Below are positions 57,702-64,000 of a stretch of DNA of 64,000 nucleotides, in pieces (the first letter of the stretch is position 1; each line of letters begins with the position of its first letter). The notes beneath the pieces were generated by a model. It saw only the letters and a list, made by a program, of their open reading frames with translations, was not told where the DNA came from and made no database searches. Origin of the DNA: Phytomonospora sp040655735 (GTDB lineage Bacteria; Actinomycetota; Actinomycetes; Mycobacteriales; Micromonosporaceae); NCBI RefSeq assembly GCF_040655735.1, contig NZ_JBFAKK010000018.1, positions 62,001 to 126,000 of the forward strand. Reading direction: 5' to 3'. The position numbers were made by a program, and so were the translations under genes.

Positions 57702-59969
57702 TCACAGGAAGAAACTCGGGTGCGGCGGCTGGTTGTAGGCGGTGTTCTGCCAGGCCAGAGCCACTCGGTACTGCGTATCGTGCAGCAACGTCGTCAACCG
57801 CGTCCCCGTCTGGATCGGCGTAGAGTAGATCCGCAGCGCCGAACTGTTCGACGTGCGCCACACGACCTCCTCGCGCCAGTCGCCGAACAGGTCGCCCGAG
57901 ATCGCCGGGGTCGCCTTGGTGCCGTTGTTGGCCGCCACCCCGGAACCGGTGAGCAGGCGCGTGTCGCCGCTCGTGCCGTACTTGTCGACATGCGTGGCGT
58001 CGAGCAGCTCACGGACGGTGTCGCCGTCCCACCACAGCAGGAAGTTCGCCGAGGACGGCTTGCGGCCGACATCACCCCCTGTCGGGCTGCGCAGGTTCGA
58101 CACCGCCGAGGACCACGACTCCGCGCCCGGACTCCCCGCGTAGATGTTCGCGCTGACGCCGCGGCCGTTGTCACCGGCCGCCGGAGTACTCCAGTAGAAG
58201 GCCCCGGTGCGCGCGTTGCCGAACCACGAACTCGGCTTCGAGGCGTCCTCGGCCACGTCGAAGACCTCAAGGCCGGGACGGGAGGGGTCGAGATCGCCGA
58301 CGTGCAGCGCGTCCCCGTGGCCGTTGCCGGTGTTCCACAGCGCCGAGCCGTCGTCGTTGACGCACATCGCGCCGAACACGATCTCGTCACGGCCGTCGGC
58401 GTCGACGTCGGCGATGGACAGGTTGTGGTTGCCCTGACCCCGGTACTGACTGCCGGCCGAGTTGCTGTCGAAAGTCCAGCGACGGGTCAGCGAGCCGTTG
58501 CGGAAGTCCCACGCCACGATCACCGCACGCGTGTAGTACCCGCGCGACATGATCAGGCTCGGCCGCTGCCCGTCGAGGTAGGCCGTGCCGGCCAGGAAGC
58601 GGTCGACGCGGTTGCCGTAGGAGTCGCCCCAGTCGGCGACGTTTCCCCGCGCCGGGAGGTACGACACCGTCGACAGCGCGCGCCCGGTCGCCCCGTCGAA
58701 CATCGTCAGGTACTCCGGACCGCTCAGGACGTACCCCGACGAGTTGCGGTAATCGGCCGAGGAACTGCCGATGACCCCGCCGGCACCGTCGACCGTCGCG
58801 TCGGCGGTCTTCATGGCCACCTCGGCACGGCCGTCGCCGCTGTAGTCGTAGACCTGGAACTGCGTGTAGTGCGCACCGGCGCGGATGTTGCGGCCCAGAT
58901 TGATCCGCCACAACCGCTGCCCGTTGATCCGGTAGGCGTCGACATAGACGTTTCCGGTGTAGCCCGACTGCGAGTTGTCCTTGGCGTTGCTCGGGTCCCA
59001 CTTCACCACGAACTCCAGCCGGCCGTCGCCGTCGAGGTCGCCGACACTGGCGTCGTTGGCCGAGTACGTGTAGGACTCACCGCTCGGCGTAGTCCCGCCC
59101 GACGGGATTTGCAGCGGCACGTCGAGATAGCCCGAACCGAACTGGAGAGCCGCCGGCGAGTCCGGTTGCTCCACTCCCCCGACCACCGCGCGGACCGTGT
59201 AGGCCGCGCCCGCAGCCGCGCCGGAGTCGAGCAGGTTCGTCGCACCGGTCAGCGGACTGGAGTTCACCTTCGTCCCGGCCCGGTAGACGTTGAACGCCAC
59301 ACCCGACGGGTCGCTCGCCAGCAACCGCCAGGTCACCAGGTTGCCGCTGCCCGAGCGCACGCTGACCACACCCCGGTCGAGCGCCTCCAGCTGCCGTCCG
59401 GAAGGCGCGGCCGTCACGGGCACGAGCGCCCACTGCTGGTTGGCCGCCCCGGTGTCGGCGAACTGCGAGATGCGACCGCCGTGCGCCGTCGACCACTCCC
59501 ACACGTCGAGGGCCTTGCCGCTGTTGCGGTTGATGAACTTCACGTACCCGCTGTCGGTGTCGACCACCTGAAACTGCTGGTTGGCCCCGTTGAGGTCGCT
59601 CCACTGGCCGACGGTCGCGCCGTCGGCGGTCGACCAGTCCCACACCTCCAGGACCTTGCCGGAATGGCGGGCCTTGAGGCGGTAGTAGCCGCCCCCCGAG
59701 TCGACGAACTGGAACTGCTGGTGGGCGGCGTCGGCCCGGCCCCACTGCTGGAGCGTCGCACCGTCGGCGGTCGAACCGCCGGTGATGTCGAAGACCAGCC
59801 CGTTGAGGCGCGAGACCAGGACGTAGTAGGCGGACGGATCGATCACGGCCGCGCTCGCCGGCGGCGGCGCGGCGACCACCAGACCCGCCACCACCGTTAA
59901 GGCGACGGTGACGGCGGCGAGAAGACGGGTGAGGAGACTACGAGGACATGGAGTGCCGGACATCATCAT
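57702..59969 (-). CDS. Secreted PL11 rhamnogalacturonan lyase with N-terminal ricin-B-like lectin domain
   Basis: The protein has 755 residues. Three ATG codons begin it (59969, 59966, 59963). The signal peptide ends near ASA-AV. A ricin-type beta-trefoil follows (about 45-180) with QW and WSTADGATVGQWSDLNG-type repeats. The catalytic eight-blade propeller begins near LEALDRGVVSVRSGSGNLVTWR (core DRGVVSVRSG) and is rich in calcium loops such as GDLDGDGRLEFVVKWD, DYSGDGRAEVAMKT and ADVDADGRDEIVFGA. This is the YesW/YesX type, which cuts the rhamnogalacturonan I backbone of pectin. It is flanked by its own terminator and stands between infB and ylxP, a place that is normally uninterrupted. Confidence 0.95.
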   Translation of the reverse strand: MMMSGTPCPRSLLTRLLAAVTVALTVVAGLVVAAPPPASAAVIDPSAYYVLVSRLNGLVFDITGGSTADGATLQQWGRADAAHQQFQFVDSGGGYYRLKARHSGKVLEVWDWSTADGATVGQWSDLNGANQQFQVVDTDSGYVKFINRNSGKALDVWEWSTAHGGRISQFADTGAANQQWALVPVTAAPSGRQLEALDRGVVSVRSGSGNLVTWRLLASDPSGVAFNVYRAGTKVNSSPLTGATNLLDSGAAAGAAYTVRAVVGGVEQPDSPAALQFGSGYLDVPLQIPSGGTTPSGESYTYSANDASVGDLDGDGRLEFVVKWDPSNAKDNSQSGYTGNVYVDAYRINGQRLWRINLGRNIRAGAHYTQFQVYDYSGDGRAEVAMKTADATVDGAGGVIGSSSADYRNSSGYVLSGPEYLTMFDGATGRALSTVSYLPARGNVADWGDSYGNRVDRFLAGTAYLDGQRPSLIMSRGYYTRAVIVAWDFRNGSLTRRWTFDSNSAGSQYRGQGNHNLSIADVDADGRDEIVFGAMCVNDDGSALWNTGNGHGDALHVGDLDPSRPGLEVFDVAEDASKPSSWFGNARTGAFYWSTPAAGDNGRGVSANIYAGSPGAESWSSAVSNLRSPTGGDVGRKPSSANFLLWWDGDTVRELLDATHVDKYGTSGDTRLLTGSGVAANNGTKATPAISGDLFGDWREEVVWRTSNSSALRIYSTPIQTGTRLTTLLHDTQYRVALAWQNTAYNQPPHPSFFL

Positions 59970-60116
59970 GAGAACCCCGAAAGGCGTCGAGGGAAAAGGG
60001 TCGAGCGCTCCACACACGACACTCCCAGAGCCCACCGGACTGGTCAACACCTGCGAGGACTTAATCCGATCCTGCAACAAACCCGCCGAACCCCGCAGGG
60101 CGGCGCACAACGAGAC

Positions 60117-60143
60117 GCCGCCCGGGACCAGGTCCCGGGCGGC
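60117..60143 (-). terminator. Terminator of infB
   Basis: A 12-bp GC-rich palindrome (60117-60128 with 60132-60143) lies 26 bp after the infB stop. It ends the nusA-ylxR-infB transcript before the PL11 gene. The remaining 147 bp up to the PL11 start contain a TTGACC hexamer on the minus strand but no clear -10. Confidence 0.75.
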
Positions 60144-60169
60144 GCCGTCGTCTACGGATCAGGTTCGCG

Positions 60170-63100
60170 TTACACGCGCTCCTTCTCCCGCATCTCGAAG
60201 GTCTCGATGATGTCGCCGACCTCCACGTTGTTGTAGCCCTTCAAGGTCACACCGCACTCGAAGCCCTCGCGGACCTCCGTCGCGTCGTCCTTGAAGCGCC
60301 GCAGCGACGCGATGGTGAGGTTGTCGGCCACGACCGCACCGTCGCGCAGAAGACGCGCGCTGGTGTTCCGCTTGATGATGCCGTCGCGGACGATCGAACC
60401 GGCGATGTTGCCGAACTTCGACGAACGGAAGACCTCGCGGACCTCCGCCGAACCGAGCTCGACCTCTTCGTAGATCGGCTTGAGCAGACCCTTGAGCGCG
60501 GCCTCGATCTCCTCGATCGCGTGGTAGATGACCGTGTAGTACCGGATCTCCACGTGCTCGCGGTCGGCCATCTCGCGCGCCCGGTTGTCGGCCCGCACGT
60601 TGAAGCCGAGAATGATCGTCGAGTCGCCGGTACGGGCGAGGTTGACGTCGTTCTCCGTGATGGCGCCCACGCCGCGGTGAATGATCCGCAGGTGGACCTC
60701 GTCGGAGATCTCGATCTTCGTGAGGGCGTCTTCCAGAGCCTCGACGGAACCGGACACGTCACCCTTGATGATGATCGAGAGGGTGCTGCGCTCGCCCTCC
60801 TTGATCGTCTCCATGAAGTTCTCAAGGGTGGGTCGGCCACGGCTCGCCGCCTGCTGGGCCGCGCGGACGCGGGCCTGGCGCTGCTCGGCGATCTGGCGGG
60901 CCACACGGTCCTCGTCGACGACGAGGAACATGTCACCGGCGCCGGGCACCGAGGTCAGACCGAGCACCAGCACCGGACGCGAAGGACCGGCCTCGGCGAC
61001 GGTGTTGCCGTGCTCGTCGAGCATGGCCCGGATACGGCCGTGCGCGTCGCCGGCGACGATCGAGTCGCCGACCTTGAGCGTGCCGCGCTGGACCAGCACC
61101 GTCGCGACGGGGCCGCGGCCCTTGTCGAGGTGCGCCTCGATCGCGACACCCTGCGCCTGACCGTCGACGGGGGCGCGCAGTTCGAGCGCCGCGTCGGTGG
61201 TCAGCAGGATGCCCTCGAGGAGCGTGTCGATGCCGATACCCGGCTTCGCCGCGACGTCGACGAACAGCGTGTCGCCGCCGTACTCCTCGGCGACCAGTCC
61301 GTACTCGGTGAGCTGCTGGCGCACCTTGGCCGGGTTGGCGTCGGGAAGGTCGGTCTTGTTGACCGCCACGACCACCGGGACACCGGCGGCCTGAGCGTGG
61401 TTGAGCGCCTCGATCGTCTGCGGCATGACACCGTCGTTCGCGGCGACGACCAGCACGACGATGTCGGTCACCTGCGCACCACGAGCACGCATGGCGGTGA
61501 ACGCCTCGTGACCCGGGGTGTCGATGAACGTCAGCGCGCGCTGCTCACCCTCGTGCTCCACCTGCACCTGGTAGGCGCCGATGTGCTGGGTGATGCCACC
61601 CGCCTCGCGGTCCACCACGTTGGCGCGGCGGATCGCGTCGAGGAGCTTCGTCTTACCGTGGTCGACGTGACCCATGACGGTCACGACCGGCGGCCGCTGC
61701 GGCTCCTCGGAGTCGTCATCGTCGTCGCCGAGCTCGATACCGAAGCGGGCCAGCAGATCGCGGTCCTCTTCCTCCGGGCTGACGATCTGGATGTCGAAGC
61801 CGAGGTGCTCGCCGAGAAGCTGAAGCGTCTCGTCGGTGCACGACTGCGTCGCGGTCACCATCTCGCCCAGGTTGAACATCTCCTGGACGAGCGTGCCCGG
61901 GTTGGCGTTGATCTTGTCGGCGAAGTCCGCGAGCGAGGCACCGCGAGCGAGCCGGACCGTCTGGCCCTGGCCCTTCGGGGCGCCCGAGCTCATGGTCGGG
62001 GCCGACAGGTTGTCGAATTCCTGTCTGCGCTGCTTCTTCGACTTGCGACCGCGCGACGGGCGACCGCCGGGACGCCCGAAGGCACCCGCCGTACCGCCAC
62101 CGCGACCGCGGCCGCCGCCACCGGGACGACCGCCACCGCGGAAGCCACCACCGGCCGGGGCGCCACCGCCACCGCCGGCTCCGGCACCGCCGCCTGCGCC
62201 GCCACCGCGGAATCCACCGCCGCCGCCGCCACCGCCGGGACGGAATCCTCCGCCGCCGCCGGCACCGCCGCCGCGGTAGTTACCGCCGCCGCCCGCGCCT
62301 GCGCCGCCACCCGGGCCGCCACGACCCGGAGCACCGGTTCCGGCACCGCCGGGACCGCCACGACCACGGCCGCCACCAGGGCCACCGCGACCGCCACCGC
62401 TGGGGCCGGGACGCGATGAGGGCATCATCGACGGGCTCGGCCGCGGGGGCATGTTGGACGGGCTGGGACGCGGGCCGCCGGGACGCTCGCCACCGCCGCC
62501 ACCGGGAGCGGCGGGCTTGGCGCCGGCCGGACCTGGACGCGGAGCGGGAGCCGACTGGCCGCCGACCCCGAAGGGGTTGCGGGGACCGGGACGGGGACCC
62601 GGGGCACGAGCCGGTGCGGGACCGCCGGACGTCGCCGGACGCGCGGGAGGCTTGTCGCCGCCCTCGTCCTTCTTACGCTTCGCGGCCTCGGTCGCGGCCT
62701 TGACCGCGGCCTCCTGCTCCTGCTTCAACTTGGCCGCGCGGGCTTCCGCCGCGGCGACCTCGATGTCGTGGGCGCTCGCCGGCTTGGCCGGCGGGGCCGG
62801 ACGGGGACCGGGACGCGGTCCCGCCGGGCCGGGCTTGCGGGCCGGAGCCGGGGTGGGCGTCGCCGCCGCCTCGACCTTCTCGGCCACCTGCTCGGCGGCG
62901 GGTTTGGCGGTCTCGGTGCTCTCGCCTTCGGACTTGGTCGTCTTCGAGGGGGCCTTCGGCCCCGGACGAGGTCCTGGTTTGACGGCGCCACCGGGCGCCG
63001 CCTTGGTCGGTGCCGCCGCGGCCGGGGCGGAAGCCTCCGGCGCCGGAGCGGCCTGACTCTGATCGGATGCGTAAACCTCACGCAGCCGTCGCGCGACTGG

Positions 63101-63223
63101 AGCCTCTACCGTGCTCGACGCGGCTTTGACGAACTCACCAAGATCTTTGAGCTTGTTGAGGACATCCTTGCTGGACACGCCGAGCTCTTTGGCGAGCTCG
63201 TGTACGCGGGCCTTGCCTGCCAC
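60170..63223 (-). CDS. infB: Translation initiation factor IF-2
   Basis: The protein has 1,017 residues. GTG at 63223 was chosen over an upstream ATG because GAGGAG overlaps that ATG and the protein then starts AGKARVHELAKELGV as in relatives. An IF2N domain is followed by about 330 residues of Pro/Ala and then Gly/Arg-rich low-complexity sequence. A second IF2N and the GTPase domain follow, with GHVDHGKT, DTPGHEAF and NKTDLPD. The EF-Tu-like and IF2-C domains end the protein. IF-2 delivers fMet-tRNA to the 30S subunit. The Gly-rich block (about residues 250-390) is exceptionally pure. It lies in the nusA-ylxR-infB operon. Confidence 0.97.
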   Translation of the reverse strand: MAGKARVHELAKELGVSSKDVLNKLKDLGEFVKAASSTVEAPVARRLREVYASDQSQAAPAPEASAPAAAAPTKAAPGGAVKPGPRPGPKAPSKTTKSEGESTETAKPAAEQVAEKVEAAATPTPAPARKPGPAGPRPGPRPAPPAKPASAHDIEVAAAEARAAKLKQEQEAAVKAATEAAKRKKDEGGDKPPARPATSGGPAPARAPGPRPGPRNPFGVGGQSAPAPRPGPAGAKPAAPGGGGGERPGGPRPSPSNMPPRPSPSMMPSSRPGPSGGGRGGPGGGRGRGGPGGAGTGAPGRGGPGGGAGAGGGGNYRGGGAGGGGGFRPGGGGGGGGFRGGGAGGGAGAGGGGGAPAGGGFRGGGRPGGGGRGRGGGTAGAFGRPGGRPSRGRKSKKQRRQEFDNLSAPTMSSGAPKGQGQTVRLARGASLADFADKINANPGTLVQEMFNLGEMVTATQSCTDETLQLLGEHLGFDIQIVSPEEEDRDLLARFGIELGDDDDDSEEPQRPPVVTVMGHVDHGKTKLLDAIRRANVVDREAGGITQHIGAYQVQVEHEGEQRALTFIDTPGHEAFTAMRARGAQVTDIVVLVVAANDGVMPQTIEALNHAQAAGVPVVVAVNKTDLPDANPAKVRQQLTEYGLVAEEYGGDTLFVDVAAKPGIGIDTLLEGILLTTDAALELRAPVDGQAQGVAIEAHLDKGRGPVATVLVQRGTLKVGDSIVAGDAHGRIRAMLDEHGNTVAEAGPSRPVLVLGLTSVPGAGDMFLVVDEDRVARQIAEQRQARVRAAQQAASRGRPTLENFMETIKEGERSTLSIIIKGDVSGSVEALEDALTKIEISDEVHLRIIHRGVGAITENDVNLARTGDSTIILGFNVRADNRAREMADREHVEIRYYTVIYHAIEEIEAALKGLLKPIYEEVELGSAEVREVFRSSKFGNIAGSIVRDGIIKRNTSARLLRDGAVVADNLTIASLRRFKDDATEVREGFECGVTLKGYNNVEVGDIIETFEMREKERV

Positions 63224-63330
63224 TGCACTCCTCATCTCGAGGTCGTGCGGGCGTCGGCCCGCGCGACCTCACTTGTGCACTTGAAGCCTGGTCATTTCAG
63301 CGACTTCATCGTGTGCTCATGTCGGTCTAC

Positions 63331-63735
63331 CTAACCTTTGGTCGTTGAGGACGGCCGCGGTTCGCGTTCGTCTTCGGTGGCCGGAGTCGCCGCGTGGGCC
63401 TGCTCGATGTACTCCGCCAGTGCGGCGGTGTCCACGACACCGGTCAGACGAAGCGCGCGCCCGAAGGCGCGGCGGCGGTCGGCCAGTGCGAGGCAGGCTG
63501 GGTCGGGATGCACGTGCGCTCCCCGTCCCGGCAGTCTGCGAGCGGGGTCGACGACCAACCGGAGACCGGTGGTGTGTCCGACCGCGATTACCCGCAGCAA
63601 CTCAGTGGACCGCACGCGTCGACGGCAACCCACACAAGTGCGGATGACCGGTGCGCGTCGGACCACAGGAAAGTCTACCGTTCCTAACGAGTAAGCGGGA
63701 CTCGCCCCCGCACGGTGCACGGGCCTCAACCACAT
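63331..63735 (-). CDS. ylxR: YlxR/DUF448 RNA-binding protein
   Basis: Homology to the YlxR family starts at about residue 30 with VRRAPVIRTCVGCR and continues with VVDPARRLPGRGAHVHPDPAC and a RRAFGRALRL helix. The family binds RNA and the RNase P protein and sits between nusA and infB. The longest frame from ATG 63735 gives 134 residues. A GTG at 63666, five nt after TAGACT, would give 111 residues and may be the true leaderless start. The acidic C-terminal tail is variable in the family. Confidence 0.9.
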   Translation of the reverse strand: MWLRPVHRAGASPAYSLGTVDFPVVRRAPVIRTCVGCRRRVRSTELLRVIAVGHTTGLRLVVDPARRLPGRGAHVHPDPACLALADRRRAFGRALRLTGVVDTAALAEYIEQAHAATPATEDEREPRPSSTTKG

Positions 63736-63780
63736 GGGCGATCCCGGTCTTCCCGATTCAGCGGGGGCGTGAGACGGGTC

Positions 63781-64000
63781 TCACACGGCGGCGGAGTCGT
63801 CACCCTGCCCGTCGGGCGGCACGTCAGGACGGATGTCGATGCGCCATCCGGTGAGGCGGGCGGCGAGGCGGGCGTTCTGCCCCTCGCGGCCGATGGCCAG
63901 GGAGAGCTGGAAGTCGGGAACGATCACGCGCGCGGTGCGGGTGGCCTCGTCGAGGATCTCCACGCGCAGCGCCTTGGCGGGCGAGAGCGCGTTGCCGACG
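63781..64000 (-). CDS. nusA: Transcription termination/antitermination factor NusA, C-terminal part
   Basis: Only the last 72 residues are in the window. They contain the end of the second KH domain: KALRVEILDEATRTARVIVPD, with the LAIGREGQNARLAARLTGW RNA-binding loop, then the usual WRIDIRP and a short acidic tail. NusA binds RNA polymerase and nascent RNA. The gene is followed by ylxR and infB, as expected. The part upstream of the window is not seen. Confidence 0.96.
   Translation of the reverse strand, partial: VGNALSPAKALRVEILDEATRTARVIVPDFQLSLAIGREGQNARLAARLTGWRIDIRPDVPPDGQGDDSAAV

Noticed and set aside
56904..59900. A 998-residue plus-strand frame over rbfA, ylxP and PL11
   Set aside because: It is antisense to recognised genes, and its sequence is His/Arg/Val-rich without any motif.

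Overview
This window is high-GC DNA from an actinomycete (Actinomycetota, class Actinomycetia; the order is not resolved). The evidence is the very high third-position GC, frequent GTG starts, a thyX-dapA-rnj cluster, rpsO-pnp followed by an M16 peptidase and dapB, a nusA-ylxR-infB-rbfA-truB translation locus, a PASTA-type Ser/Thr kinase and a GT87 mannosyltransferase. No rRNA, tRNA, CRISPR array, prophage or complete insertion sequence was recognised. About 55 genes are present; the first and last are cut by the window edges.

Layout. 1-6.3 kb: the start of a large AfsR/SARP regulator, a degenerate SDR, two exported peptidoglycan-degrading enzymes (PGRP amidase, GH25 muramidase) and a thiamine-binding protein. 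6-12 kb: a Ham1-like pyrophosphatase whose frame runs through its neighbour, valS, a small six-cysteine peptide and a BCCT transporter. 12-21 kb: a PASTA kinase, a P450, a 1,294-residue GH92 mannosidase with a LacI-type operator, a frameshifted CBM2-metalloprotease and an EF-loop protein. 21-31 kb: QOR, GNAT and TetR genes, a 1.55-kb gene-free stretch rich in hairpins and short repeats, an MFS/TetR pair, a secreted 5'-nucleotidase, an SDR and a SUKH-like gene. 31-45 kb: housekeeping (rnj, dapA, thyX) mixed with a HicB-like/DUF4097 operon, a YcaQ-like protein, an LppM-like lipoprotein, a GT87 enzyme, a GNAT remnant and an unusual disordered lipoprotein. 44.7-51 kb, all on the minus strand: ribF, rpsO, pnp, M16 peptidase, dapB. 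51-64 kb: an ArsR/MFS pair, then the nusA-ylxR-infB / ylxP-rbfA / MATE-truB locus, which is split by a PL11 rhamnogalacturonan lyase and by a FAD hydroxylase.

How the genes work together. dapA and dapB supply the diaminopimelate/lysine pathway. rnj, pnp and the infB/rbfA/truB/rpsO genes handle RNA turnover and ribosome assembly. Exported enzymes (GH92, PL11, CBM2 protease, 5'-nucleotidase, GH25, PGRP) suggest a saprophyte that attacks mannan, pectin and cell walls. Regulators sit next to visible palindromes in several places (ArsR, HicB-like, TetR/MFS, TetR/GNAT). At two other palindromes (GH92, FAD hydroxylase) the presumed regulator is not in the window.

A window-wide pattern is that about fifteen genes have a TANNNT-like -10 hexamer ending only 6-7 nt before the start codon, which is the signature of leaderless mRNAs. 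No complete new defence or biosynthetic system was found. The most unusual items are the cysteine-rich peptide, the hairpin-rich gene-free stretch, the SDR lacking its catalytic Tyr and Lys, the Ham1 frame that runs antisense through another gene, and a rho-independent terminator written inside the coding sequence of a convergent gene.
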